Positions 50,038 to 58,690 of a DNA stretch of 64,000 nucleotides are shown here, one piece after another. The notes beneath the pieces were generated by a model. It was given only the letters and a program-made list of their open reading frames with translations, searched no databases and was not told the DNA's origin. The stretch is from Flavobacterium sp. YJ01 (GTDB lineage: Bacteria > Bacteroidota > Bacteroidia > Flavobacteriales > Flavobacteriaceae): NCBI RefSeq assembly GCF_029320955.1, contig NZ_CP119757.1, positions 2,604,001 to 2,668,000 of the forward strand, read 5' to 3'. The first letter of the stretch is position 1. Each line of letters begins with the position of its first letter. Made by a program: the position numbers and the translations under genes.

Positions 50038-51789
50038 ATGTATAGAAGTCATAATTGCGGCGAACTAAATGCCTCAAATATTAATACGGAAGTTACGCTA
50101 GCGGGATGGGTACAAAAATCGCGCGATAAAGGATTTATGAACTGGGTTGACTTACGTGACCGTTACGGAATTACACAACTTATTTTTGACGAAAGCCGTA
50201 CCGACAAAACTGTTTTTGAATTGGCAAAAACTCTAGGAAGAGAATTTGTAATTCAGGTAAAAGGAACTGTTATTGAGCGTGAAGCTAAAAACAAAAATAT
50301 TCCAACGGGTGAAATCGAAATTTTAGTTTCTGAATTAACGATTTTAAACACGGCTTTAACACCACCTTTTACAATTGAAGATGAAACTGACGGCGGTGAA
50401 GATATCAGAATGAAATATCGCTATTTAGATATTAGAAGAAATCCTGTAAAAAATAGTTTATTATTCCGTCACAAAGTGGCAATGGAAGTTCGTAAATATT
50501 TATCAGATTTAGATTTCTGCGAAGTTGAAACTCCTTATTTAATCAAATCTACTCCAGAAGGAGCGAGAGATTTCGTTGTACCAAGCCGTATGAACGAAGG
50601 TCAGTTTTATGCTTTGCCACAATCTCCGCAAACTTTCAAACAACTTTTGATGGTTGGAGGAATGGATAAATATTTCCAAATCGTGAAATGTTTCCGTGAC
50701 GAAGATTTACGTGCAGACCGTCAGCCAGAGTTTACACAAATTGACTGCGAAATGGCATTTGTAGAACAAGAAGACATTTTGAATGTTTTTGAAGGTTTGA
50801 CAAGACATTTATTAAAAGAAATTAAAGGTATCGAAGTAGATAAATTTCCAAGAATTACTTACGACTATGCCATGAAAACATACGGAAACGACAAACCGGA
50901 TATTCGTTTCGGAATGAAGTTTGGTGAATTAAATGAATTTGCACAACATAAAGAATTCCCTGTATTCAATGCAGCTGAATTAGTTGTCGGAATTGCAGTT
51001 CCAGGAGCAGGAAATTACACTCGTAAAGAAATCGACGGATTAATTGAATGGGTAAAACGTCCGCAAGTTGGTGCGTCTGGAATGGTTTACGTAAAATGTA
51101 ACGAAGACGGAACATTTAAATCTTCTGTAGATAAATTCTACGATAATGATGATTTAGCAAATTGGGCAAAAGCAACAGAGGCAAATCCTGGAGATATGAT
51201 TTTTGTACTTTCTGGACCAGCAAACAAAACAAGAGCTCAATTATCTGCGCTTCGTATGGAATTAGCAACTCGTTTAGGATTACGCAATCCTGAAGAATTT
51301 GCTCCATTATGGGTTGTTGATTTCCCATTATTGGAATTAGACGAAGAAAGCGGTCGTTACCACGCAATGCATCATCCTTTTACTTCTCCAAAACCAGAAG
51401 ACATGGCTTTGTTAGAAACAGAACCAGGAAAAGTTCGTGCAAACGCTTACGATATGGTGTTGAATGGAAACGAAATTGGAGGTGGATCAATTCGTATTCA
51501 TGACAAAGCAACACAACAATTAATGTTCAAATATTTAGGATTTACTGAAGAAGAAGCAAAAGCCCAATTCGGATTCTTAATGGACGCTTTCCAATTTGGC
51601 GCGCCGCCACACGGAGGTTTAGCATTTGGATTGGACAGATTAGTTGCTATTTTAGGAGGTCAAGAAACAATTAGAGATTTCATCGCTTTCCCTAAAAACA
51701 ATTCTGGACGTGATGTAATGATTGATGCACCAGCTGCAATTGATGATGCTCAATTAAAAGAATTACACATTAAAATTGATTCTATTTAA
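50038..51789 (+). CDS. aspS: aspartyl-tRNA synthetase
   Basis: Class II aminoacyl-tRNA synthetase of 583 residues, the bacterial type with an extra GAD domain. It has the N-terminal OB-fold anticodon-binding domain (about 1-105; [20 protein letters not shown]), motif 2 in [19 protein letters not shown], the GAD insert (about 280-400) and motif 3 in [15 protein letters not shown]. Whether it also charges tRNA-Asn depends on GatCAB, which is not in the window. It is a single gene with its own -7 element and terminator. Confidence 0.97.
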   Translation: MYRSHNCGELNASNINTEVTLAGWVQKSRDKGFMNWVDLRDRYGITQLIFDESRTDKTVFELAKTLGREFVIQVKGTVIEREAKNKNIPTGEIEILVSELTILNTALTPPFTIEDETDGGEDIRMKYRYLDIRRNPVKNSLLFRHKVAMEVRKYLSDLDFCEVETPYLIKSTPEGARDFVVPSRMNEGQFYALPQSPQTFKQLLMVGGMDKYFQIVKCFRDEDLRADRQPEFTQIDCEMAFVEQEDILNVFEGLTRHLLKEIKGIEVDKFPRITYDYAMKTYGNDKPDIRFGMKFGELNEFAQHKEFPVFNAAELVVGIAVPGAGNYTRKEIDGLIEWVKRPQVGASGMVYVKCNEDGTFKSSVDKFYDNDDLANWAKATEANPGDMIFVLSGPANKTRAQLSALRMELATRLGLRNPEEFAPLWVVDFPLLELDEESGRYHAMHHPFTSPKPEDMALLETEPGKVRANAYDMVLNGNEIGGGSIRIHDKATQQLMFKYLGFTEEEAKAQFGFLMDAFQFGAPPHGGLAFGLDRLVAILGGQETIRDFIAFPKNNSGRDVMIDAPAAIDDAQLKELHIKIDSI

Positions 51790-51812
51790 GATAAAATCTT
51801 AAAAAAGCATAT

Positions 51813-51848
51813 AAAAAAGCGGCTGAAAATTCTCAGTCGCTTTTTTTC
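51813..51848 (+). terminator. terminator of aspS
   Basis: AAAAAGCGGCTGA and TCAGTCGCTTTTT with one wobble pair and a six-base loop, ending in a T run. Confidence 0.85.
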
Positions 51849-52096
51849 TACCAAAAAATGAAGAAATAATCTTAAAATTTTCGTTTTTCGCAATATGAAA
51901 TTCCTACAAATTAATTTTTTTAATATTCTTACAATTAATGATTCTCAAATTATCGTATTTCATATAAAATTTGATGCAATAAACCACGTAAAAACACTGG
52001 AAATCAATAATTTTTACAAAAAATTAACACGTACATGTCTTTTGTATGATTTTATATGTTACATTTGTTTTATTATAAATTATTATTACAATTACA
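51849..52096. other. AT-rich spacer between aspS and the cold-shock gene
   Basis: About 250 bases of very AT-rich DNA. An open frame at 51895-52128 has no family resemblance, a composition like random AT-rich sequence, and runs over the start of the cold-shock gene, so I do not call it. The only supported signal is the -7 element at 52060. Confidence 0.6.
52060..52067 (+). promoter_or_regulatory. -7 promoter element of the cold-shock gene
   Basis: TACATTTG, perfect, 29 bp before the ATG. This gives a short leader of about 23 bases, much shorter than the long regulatory leader of E. coli cspA, so control by a leader thermosensor is unlikely if this promoter is the one used. Confidence 0.65.
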
Positions 52097-52291
52097 ATGC
52101 GTACAGGTACAGTAAAATTTTTCAATGAGTCTAAAGGTTATGGATTCATTACAGACGAAGAAACAGGAAAGGACATCTTCGTTCACGCTTCAGGAATTAA
52201 CGCGGAAGAATTACGCGAAGGTGACCGTGTAAGCTATGAAGAAGAAGAAGGAAGAAAAGGGAAAGTTGCTGCTAAAGTAGCAGTAATCTAA
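52097..52291 (+). CDS. cold-shock protein, CspA family
   Basis: Single cold-shock domain of 64 residues, nearly the whole protein. RNP1 is KGYGFITD and RNP2 is DIFVHAS, both binding single-stranded RNA or DNA. It acts as an RNA chaperone. The tail is basic and alternates Glu/Lys (EEEEGRKGKVAAKV). It is a single gene with its own promoter and terminator. Confidence 0.95.
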   Translation: MRTGTVKFFNESKGYGFITDEETGKDIFVHASGINAEELREGDRVSYEEEEGRKGKVAAKVAVI

Positions 52292-52338
52292 GAAAAATAT
52301 AGCAATTTATTTTTTTTGCCTCTGAATGGTCTCAAAAG

Positions 52339-52368
52339 ACGTCCCGAAGTATCGGGGCGTTTTTTTTT
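52339..52368 (+). terminator. terminator of the cold-shock gene
   Basis: ACGTCCCGA and TCGGGGCGT with one G-T wobble, a four-base loop and a run of T. Confidence 0.85.
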
Positions 52369-52493
52369 GGACAATTCTTAAAAAAATACTAAAATAACAT
52401 CATGTTATTTATAATCAATAAAAATTAGGCATAAACGCAGTTTCGCACCCTACTTAAAACCCTTTTTAGCTTGTGTTTTACAGAGTTCCAAGC

Positions 52494-52501
52494 TATCTTT
52501 G
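52494..52501 (+). promoter_or_regulatory. promoter of the nuo operon
   Basis: TATCTTTG (-7) with a TTG at 52471-52473 20 bp upstream (-33), and nuoA ATG at 52534, 32 bp after the -7 element. The TTG at 52471 is the -33 element, not a start codon. The architecture is the same as at the TonB receptor gene. Confidence 0.75.
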
Positions 52502-52533
52502 TGGCTCATTTTTTAAGTATAAAATCGAAGTTT

Positions 52534-52899
52534 ATGCAATCTGATCAATACAGTTACATTCCTATTTTAATGCAGTTTATTCTAGCTGTAGGTTTTGTGG
52601 TAGGAACAATCATTATTTCTGGAAAACTAGGCCCGAAAAGAAACTCTGAAGTTAAAGATAAAAATTTCGAATGCGGTATCGAATCTATTGGTAATGCCCG
52701 TATTCCATTTTCTGTAAAATATTTCCTTGTTGCCATTTTGTTTGTATTGTTCGACGTAGAGGTAATTTTCCTTTACCCTTGGGCAGTAAACTTCAAAGAT
52801 TTAGGAATTGAAGGAATGTTAAAAATGATTGTTTTCATGTCTTTGCTTTTAGTTGGTTTTTTCTATATCATCAAAAAGAAAGCATTAGAGTGGGAATAA
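52534..52899 (+). CDS. nuoA: NADH-quinone oxidoreductase subunit A
   Basis: Membrane subunit of complex I, 121 residues, three helices. KDKNFECGIESIGNARIPFS in the first loop is the signature of NuoA, with the Cys that shields the quinone site. It is the first gene of the nuo operon. The start at 52534 is set by the -33/-7 promoter. Confidence 0.95.
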   Translation: MQSDQYSYIPILMQFILAVGFVVGTIIISGKLGPKRNSEVKDKNFECGIESIGNARIPFSVKYFLVAILFVLFDVEVIFLYPWAVNFKDLGIEGMLKMIVFMSLLLVGFFYIIKKKALEWE

Positions 52900-52911
52900 A
52901 AACGATTTTAG

Positions 52912-53050
52912 ATTTTAGATTTCTGATTTTAGATTCATCTAAAATTAAAGTTTAAAATTTAATCTCATCAAAACAAAACTGATTTAAAAAATTGATTTTA
53001 CCTTTTTAAGATTTGAAAAAATCTAAAATCTAAAATCAGAAATCTAAAAT
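52912..53050. repeat. heptamer-type inverted repeat between nuoA and nuoB
   Basis: Perfect 24-bp arms at 52912-52935 and 53027-53050 built from ATTTTAG/CTAAAAT words, 91 bases apart. The right part (53008-53050) is an exact 43-bp copy of 55538-55580, and ends three bases before the nuoB start. Confidence 0.85.
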
Positions 53051-53053
53051 AAA

Positions 53054-53602
53054 ATGAGCGATTCAAAAGTAAATATGGTTGCACCGCCAGAAGGAGTTAC
53101 TGGTGAAGGTTTCTTCGCCACAAAACTTAGTGATGTTGTTGGTTTAGCAAGAGCCAACTCATTATGGCCACTTCCTTTCGCTACTTCATGCTGTGGTATC
53201 GAATTCATGGCAACAATGGCATCTCATTACGATTTAGCTCGATTTGGTTCTGAGCGTGTGAGTTTCTCTCCAAGACAAGCAGACATGTTATTAGTAATGG
53301 GAACTATTTCTAAAAAAATGGCTCCTATTTTAAGACAGGTATACGAACAAATGTCTGAACCTCGTTGGGTTATTGCAGTTGGAGCTTGTGCTTCTTCAGG
53401 AGGTATTTTTGATACTTACTCTGTTCTTCAAGGAATTGACAAAGTAATTCCTGTTGACGTATATGTGCCAGGATGCCCGCCTAGACCAGAACAAATCGTA
53501 GATGGCGTTATGAGACTTCAGGATTTAGTGAAAAGCGAATCTGTGAGACGCAGAAGCTCACCAGAATACCAAGAATTATTAGCATCATATAATATCTCAT
53601 AA
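53054..53602 (+). CDS. nuoB: NADH-quinone oxidoreductase subunit B
   Basis: Peripheral-arm subunit of 182 residues holding the last iron-sulfur cluster N2 before quinone. Ligands are all seen: the double cysteine in TSCCGIEFM, Cys in VGACASSGG, and Cys in VPGCPPRPE. The C-terminus is soluble. The gene lies after a 150-bp spacer with a repeat and 1 bp before nuoC. Confidence 0.97.
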   Translation: MSDSKVNMVAPPEGVTGEGFFATKLSDVVGLARANSLWPLPFATSCCGIEFMATMASHYDLARFGSERVSFSPRQADMLLVMGTISKKMAPILRQVYEQMSEPRWVIAVGACASSGGIFDTYSVLQGIDKVIPVDVYVPGCPPRPEQIVDGVMRLQDLVKSESVRRRSSPEYQELLASYNIS

Positions 53603-53603
53603 G

Positions 53604-54125
53604 ATGGCTTTAGAAAATACCCTGATCCAAGATAAACTTACTGAAACATTTAATAATGATGTTTTCAATTTTCAGCAAGAAAGTGATATTTTTTCTTTAG
53701 AAGCTTCTGCTGATAAAATTACAGCATTGATTCTATTTCTTAAAAATGATTCAGAATTAAAATTTCATTTCTTAACTGACTTATGCGGTATTCATTATCC
53801 AGATAATGAAAGTGAACGTCAGTTTGCAGTAGTTTACCACTTGCATAACTGGTACGAAAACAAAAGATTAAAAATCAAAGTTTTCTTAAATGGTGAAAAA
53901 CCAGAAATTAAATCGGTTTCAAATATTTTCTTGTCTTCTAACTGGATGGAAAGAGAAACATACGATTTTTTTGGGATTAACTTTATTGGACATCCTCAAT
54001 TGAAACGTATTTTGAATATGGATGAAATGCAGTCACACCCAATGAGAAAAGAATTCCCAATGGAAGACAGCGGAAGAACGGACAAAGACGACAGATTCTT
54101 TGGAAGAACAACAACAAATTGCTAA
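53604..54125 (+). CDS. nuoC: NADH-quinone oxidoreductase subunit C
   Basis: Soluble 30-kDa-type subunit of 173 residues in the peripheral arm of complex I. ILFLKNDSELKFHFLTDLCG and the family signature ERETYDFFGINFIGHPQLKR are present. It is a separate protein, unlike E. coli NuoCD. The C-terminus (DRFFGRTTTNC) is short. Starts 1 bp after nuoB and 21 bp before nuoD. Confidence 0.95.
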   Translation: MALENTLIQDKLTETFNNDVFNFQQESDIFSLEASADKITALILFLKNDSELKFHFLTDLCGIHYPDNESERQFAVVYHLHNWYENKRLKIKVFLNGEKPEIKSVSNIFLSSNWMERETYDFFGINFIGHPQLKRILNMDEMQSHPMRKEFPMEDSGRTDKDDRFFGRTTTNC

Positions 54126-54146
54126 AAAATAATTCAACATTATAAA

Positions 54147-55385
54147 ATGTCAGAACTATTATTACCACCAGAGCATCGTTATGCTAAAATAATTAAGGAA
54201 AGATTAAATGAAGACGGAAGCGAGCTTTCTGTACTGAATTTAGGTCCGACACACCCTGCTACACACGGTATTTTTCAAAATATCTTGTTGATGGATGGTG
54301 AAAAAATTCTAGAAGCTGAGCCAACTATTGGTTACATTCATAGAGCTTTTGAAAAAATTGCCGAAAATCGTCCTTTTTATCAAATTACACCACTTACAGA
54401 CCGTATGAATTATTGCTCCTCTCCTATTAATAATATGGGATGGTGGATGACAGTAGAAAAACTATTAGGTGTTGAAGTTCCGAAAAGAGCTCAGTATTTA
54501 AGAGTTATCGTGATGGAATTGGCTCGTATTACCGATCATATTATCTGTAACGGGATTTTAGGTGTTGATACTGGTGCGTATACTGGTTTCTTATACGTTT
54601 TTCAATTTAGGGAAAAAATCTACGAAATCTACGAAGAAATTTGTGGAGCTCGTTTGACTACAAATATGGGAAGAATTGGTGGTTTTGAAAGAGACTGGTC
54701 TCCAGAAGTTTTCAAAAAACTAGATAAATTCCTAGAAGAATTCCCGCCAGTTTGGGAAGAATTCCAAAACCTTTTCGAGAGAAATAGAATTTTCCTTGAT
54801 AGAACTGTAAATGTAGGTGGAATCACTGCTGAAAAAGCTATGGCTTACGGATTTACAGGTCCAAACTTACGTGCCGCAGGAGTTGATTATGACGTACGTG
54901 TTGCACAACCTTACTCATCTTACGAAGATTTCGATTTTATTGTCCCTGTTGGAAAATCAGGAGATACTTATGATCGTTTCTGTGTTCGTAACGCTGAAGT
55001 TTGGGAAAGTTTAAGCATTATTCGTCAGGCTTTAGAAAAAATGCCTCCAGGAAACGAATACCATGCTGAAGTTCCAGATTACTACCTTCCTCCAAAAGAA
55101 GATGTTTACACTTCTATGGAATCTTTAATTTATCACTTTAAGATCGTAATGGGAGAAGTTCCTGTACCAGTTGCAGAAATCTACCACCCTGTAGAAGGAG
55201 GAAATGGAGAAATCGGTTTCTATTTAGTAACAGACGGAAGTAGAACTCCATATAGATTACATTTCAGAAGACCATGCTTTATTTATTATCAAGCATTCCC
55301 AGAAATGATCAAAGGCGCAATGCTTTCTGATGCAATTATCATCCTTTCAAGTTTGAACGTAATTGCTGGAGAATTAGATGCCTAA
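54147..55385 (+). CDS. nuoD: NADH-quinone oxidoreductase subunit D
   Basis: 49-kDa subunit of 412 residues lining the quinone pocket with NuoB. LNLGPTHPATHG near the N-terminus and the quinone-site region YIHRAFEKIAENRPFYQI are intact, as is GDTYDRFCVRNAEVWES further on. The C-terminus LSSLNVIAGELDA is standard. It is followed by a 200-bp spacer with repeats, then nuoE. Confidence 0.97.
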   Translation: MSELLLPPEHRYAKIIKERLNEDGSELSVLNLGPTHPATHGIFQNILLMDGEKILEAEPTIGYIHRAFEKIAENRPFYQITPLTDRMNYCSSPINNMGWWMTVEKLLGVEVPKRAQYLRVIVMELARITDHIICNGILGVDTGAYTGFLYVFQFREKIYEIYEEICGARLTTNMGRIGGFERDWSPEVFKKLDKFLEEFPPVWEEFQNLFERNRIFLDRTVNVGGITAEKAMAYGFTGPNLRAAGVDYDVRVAQPYSSYEDFDFIVPVGKSGDTYDRFCVRNAEVWESLSIIRQALEKMPPGNEYHAEVPDYYLPPKEDVYTSMESLIYHFKIVMGEVPVPVAEIYHPVEGGNGEIGFYLVTDGSRTPYRLHFRRPCFIYYQAFPEMIKGAMLSDAIIILSSLNVIAGELDA

Positions 55386-55391
55386 AAAATT

Positions 55392-55580
55392 GTAGATTTT
55401 AGATTGTAGATTTTAGATTGCTGATTGAGGATGCAGATTTTAGAATTTAGATTTAAAAATTATAATTAGGAATTGAAAAATTCAGATTGAAGAATCTAAA
55501 ACTTAAAACAAAGATTGCAGAATAAGGATTGTAGATAAAGATTTGAAAAAATCTAAAATCTAAAATCAGAAATCTAAAAT
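55392..55580. repeat. heptamer-type repeats between nuoD and nuoE
   Basis: TGTAGATTTTAGATTG words run from 55392, and opposite-sense AATCTAAAATCTAAAATC words end at 55580. The last 43 bases (55538-55580) are exactly the same as 53008-53050 before nuoB. The nuoE ATG follows after four bases. No gene is in the spacer. Confidence 0.85.
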
Positions 55581-55584
55581 TAAA

Positions 55585-56115
55585 ATGGAACGTAAACATT
55601 ACAAACAAGAAATAAACATGACTGAACCATTGATCGCTCGAATCAATGAATTGATCAGTCATTATCCTGAAGGCAAACAAAAATCGGCTTTATTGCCTGT
55701 TTTGCACGAAGTTCAGGATGCACATAACAACTGGCTTAGTATTGAATTGCAAGATAAAGTTGCCGAGATTCTTCAAATAAAACCAATCGAGGTTTATGAA
55801 GTGGTTACTTTCTACACGATGTTCAACCAGAAGCCAATTGGAAAGTATATGTTTGAATTTTGCCAGACTTCTTGTTGTTGTTTAAACGGTGCCGAAAATT
55901 TAATGGATTATACTTCTGAAAAACTAGGCATTAAAATGGGAGAAACAACTCCAGACGGAATGTTTACCATTGCAGGAGTAGAATGTTTAGGTGCTTGTGG
56001 ATACGCTCCGATGATGCAGTTGGGCGATTTCTACAAAGAGAAATTGACAGAAGAAAAGATCGATCAGTTAATCGCTGATTGTAAAGAGGATAAAATAATA
56101 TTACACGATAAATAA
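55585..56115 (+). CDS. nuoE: NADH-quinone oxidoreductase subunit E
   Basis: 24-kDa subunit of 176 residues with a thioredoxin-like fold and one [2Fe-2S] cluster (N1a). Cysteines are in FCQTSCCC and CLGACGYAP. The first ATG (55585) gives a polar N-terminal extension of 11 residues; a second in-frame ATG at 55618 is an alternative. It ends 1 bp before nuoF. Confidence 0.94.
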   Translation: MERKHYKQEINMTEPLIARINELISHYPEGKQKSALLPVLHEVQDAHNNWLSIELQDKVAEILQIKPIEVYEVVTFYTMFNQKPIGKYMFEFCQTSCCCLNGAENLMDYTSEKLGIKMGETTPDGMFTIAGVECLGACGYAPMMQLGDFYKEKLTEEKIDQLIADCKEDKIILHDK

Positions 56116-56116
56116 G

Positions 56117-57487
56117 ATGTCACAAAAAATATTATTAGATAAAATCAATATTCCTGGAATTAAAACCTACGAAGTTTATCGTCAAAATGGTGGTTATGCT
56201 TCTGTAGAAAAAGCTTTAAAAACACTTACTCCAGACGAAGTTACAGAAGAAGTAAAAAAATCAGGATTACGTGGTCGTGGTGGTGCAGGTTTCCCGGCCG
56301 GAATGAAATGGAGCTTTATTGATAAAAAATCAGGAAGACCAAGACACTTAGTTTGTAATGCCGACGAATCTGAGCCTGGAACATTCAAAGATAGATTCTT
56401 GATGGAATATATTCCTCACTTATTGATTGAAGGAATGATTACTTCAAGCTACGCTTTGGGCGCTAACCTATCTTATATCTACATCCGTGGAGAATATATG
56501 TGGGTTTTCAAAATCTTAGAAAGAGCAATCGCCGAAGCAAAAGCTGCCGGTTGGTTAGGAAAAAATATATTAGGAACAGGTTATGATCTTGAACTTCACG
56601 TTCACTGTGGAGCTGGTGCATATATCTGTGGAGAAGAAACAGCATTAATCGAATCATTGGAAGGTAAAAGAGGAAATCCTCGTATTAAACCACCTTTCCC
56701 AGCGGTTTCTGGTCTTTGGGCAAATCCAACTGTGGTAAATAATGTTGAAACAATTGCAACTGTGCCATGGATTGTAAACAATTCTGGAGACGATTATGCT
56801 AAAATTGGAATTGGACGTTCTACAGGAACTAAATTAATTTCTGCTTCTGGACACATCAAAAATCCTGGAGTTTACGAAATTGAATTAGGTTTAAGTGTAG
56901 ACGAATTCATGAATTCTGATGAATATTTAGGAGGAATGTCTTCAAGCCGTCCATTAAAAGCATTTGTACCAGGAGGCTCTTCTGTGCCAATCTTACCAGC
57001 TGAATTGATTTTCAAAACAGCAAATGGCGAAGATCGTTTAATGACTTATGAATCTTTAAGTGATGGTGGTTTTGCTACTGGATCTATGTTAGGTTCTGGA
57101 GGATTTATTGTTTACAATGATACTGCTTGTGTTGTTAGAAACACTTGGAACTTTGCCCGTTTTTACCACCACGAATCTTGTGGACAATGTACACCATGTC
57201 GTGAAGGAACAGGTTGGTTAGAAAAAATCTTATGGAGAATCGAAATCGGTCAAGGCCGTGAAGAAGATATCGAATTATTGTGGAGCATTCAGAGTAAAAT
57301 CGAAGGAAACACAATCTGTCCACTTGGCGACGCAGCTTCTTGGCCAGTAGCAGCTGCAATTCGTCATTTTAGAGATGAGTTCGAATATCACGTTCGCTTC
57401 CCTGAAAAAATCAAAAATAGAGATCACTTTGTTGCTGAACCTTTTTCGCAAGTAAAGCATTTAGTAGGCGGTAAAGTAATCGTATAA
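56117..57487 (+). CDS. nuoF: NADH-quinone oxidoreductase subunit F
   Basis: 51-kDa NADH-binding subunit of 456 residues. GRGGAGFPAGMKW binds NADH and FMN, ICGEETALIESLEG is the FMN-contact loop, and the [4Fe-4S] N3 ligands are in ESCGQCTPCREG with a fourth Cys in NTICPLGDAA. Electron entry point of complex I. After it comes a 171-bp spacer with heptamer repeats before nuoG. Confidence 0.97.
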   Translation: MSQKILLDKINIPGIKTYEVYRQNGGYASVEKALKTLTPDEVTEEVKKSGLRGRGGAGFPAGMKWSFIDKKSGRPRHLVCNADESEPGTFKDRFLMEYIPHLLIEGMITSSYALGANLSYIYIRGEYMWVFKILERAIAEAKAAGWLGKNILGTGYDLELHVHCGAGAYICGEETALIESLEGKRGNPRIKPPFPAVSGLWANPTVVNNVETIATVPWIVNNSGDDYAKIGIGRSTGTKLISASGHIKNPGVYEIELGLSVDEFMNSDEYLGGMSSSRPLKAFVPGGSSVPILPAELIFKTANGEDRLMTYESLSDGGFATGSMLGSGGFIVYNDTACVVRNTWNFARFYHHESCGQCTPCREGTGWLEKILWRIEIGQGREEDIELLWSIQSKIEGNTICPLGDAASWPVAAAIRHFRDEFEYHVRFPEKIKNRDHFVAEPFSQVKHLVGGKVIV

Positions 57488-57572
57488 AAATAAAAAGCAG
57501 AAAGTTATAAAGTTCATAATGTTAAAAAGGACAGCAATTCTTTTCAATATTCCGACTTTCAACAAAAAAGTT

Positions 57573-57648
57573 TAAAATAGTTTCAAGTTTCAAGTTTTTT
57601 TAGTTTCAAGTTAAAACCTGAAACATGAAACCTGAAACTAAAAAAACA
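57573..57648. repeat. heptamer-type dyad before nuoG
   Basis: AGTTTCAAGTTTCAAGTTTT is followed by the opposite-sense words TGAAACATGAAACCTGAAAC, allowing a hairpin in the spacer between nuoF and nuoG, 10 bp before the nuoG start. The same word family lies before sucB. Confidence 0.65.
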
Positions 57649-57658
57649 AAAATAAGAG

Positions 57659-58687
57659 ATGAAAGTAACCATAGACGGTCAAAGTATAGACGTAGAGCCA
57701 GGAACCACGATCCTGCAAGCTGCACGTATGATTGGTGGAGATTTGGTACCGCCAGCCATGTGCTATTACTCAAAATTAAAAGGCAGTGGCGGTAAATGTC
57801 GTTGTTGTTTAGTTGAAGTTTCTAAAGGTAGTGAAGCTGATCCAAGACCAATGCCAAAATTAATGGCATCTTGTGTAACAGGATGTATGGACGGAATGGA
57901 AGTAAACAGTAAATCTTCTGCCAGAGTTACCGAAGCACGTAAATCTGTAACAGAATTTTTATTGATTAACCATCCATTAGACTGTCCAATTTGTGATCAG
58001 GCTGGAGAATGTGATTTACAAAATTTAAGTTTTGAGCACGGAAATCCTAAATCACGTTATATTGAAGAAAAAAGAACATTTGAGCCAGAAAATATTGGTC
58101 CAAATATTCAACTGCATATGAACCGTTGTATTTTATGCCAAAGATGTGTACAAGTTGCAGATCAATTAACAGACAACAGAGTTCACGGAGTATTAGATCG
58201 TGGAGACCACGCTAATATTTCAACTGGAATTTCTAAAGCAATCGACAATGAGTTCTCTGGAAACATGATTGATGTTTGTCCAGTTGGAGCTTTAACAGAT
58301 AAAACTTTCCGTTTTAAATCAAGAGTTTGGTTTAACAAACCTTACAACGCACACAGAGAATGTACTACTCCAGGATGTTGCGGTAAAACTACCGTTTGGA
58401 TGTTTGGTGGAGAAATTCAGCGTGTAACTGGTCGTAAAGATGAATATCATGAAGTAGAAGAATTCATCTGCAACAGCTGTCGTTTTGATCACAAAGATGT
58501 AAAAGATTGGGTTATTGAAGGACCAAGAGAATTTGAAAAAGATTCTGTTATCAACCAAAATAACTATACTCAAAAATTAGAGAAAGTTGAAATTGATACA
58601 GAAAAGAATATTCTTTTAGGTAGAGATATCGACCGTAAAAAAATTAGTATGGCATCAATTCCATTAAATACAAACGATAAAAAATAA
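57659..58687 (+). CDS. nuoG: NADH-quinone oxidoreductase subunit G, short form
   Basis: Protein of 342 residues; NuoG of E. coli and Thermus is about 780-910. It keeps the iron-sulfur part: the N-terminal [2Fe-2S] domain (CYYSKLKGSGGKCRCCLVEV, then MASC), the HPLDCPICDQAGECDLQ block, the CILCQRC motif with a distant Cys, and the start of the Fe4S domain (CTTPGCC, then FICNSC). The large molybdopterin-like C-terminal domain is missing. The stop is a plain end 3 bp before nuoH, with no leftover domain in any frame, so this is a natural short form and not a broken gene. Electron transfer does not need the missing domain, which has no redox role. Confidence 0.95.
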   Translation: MKVTIDGQSIDVEPGTTILQAARMIGGDLVPPAMCYYSKLKGSGGKCRCCLVEVSKGSEADPRPMPKLMASCVTGCMDGMEVNSKSSARVTEARKSVTEFLLINHPLDCPICDQAGECDLQNLSFEHGNPKSRYIEEKRTFEPENIGPNIQLHMNRCILCQRCVQVADQLTDNRVHGVLDRGDHANISTGISKAIDNEFSGNMIDVCPVGALTDKTFRFKSRVWFNKPYNAHRECTTPGCCGKTTVWMFGGEIQRVTGRKDEYHEVEEFICNSCRFDHKDVKDWVIEGPREFEKDSVINQNNYTQKLEKVEIDTEKNILLGRDIDRKKISMASIPLNTNDKK

Positions 58688-58690
58688 GAA

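Noticed and set aside
51895..52128. Open frame of 77 codons between aspS and the cold-shock gene
   Set aside because: AT-rich low-complexity translation, no family resemblance, overlaps the start and promoter of the cold-shock gene.
52904..53050. Short tandem words before nuoB as a CRISPR array
   Set aside because: The repeats are contiguous heptamers without unique spacers, and there are no cas genes.
57659..58687. NuoG as a truncated pseudogene
   Set aside because: The stop is followed 3 bp later by nuoH and no remains of the missing domain exist in any frame; the iron-sulfur part is intact.
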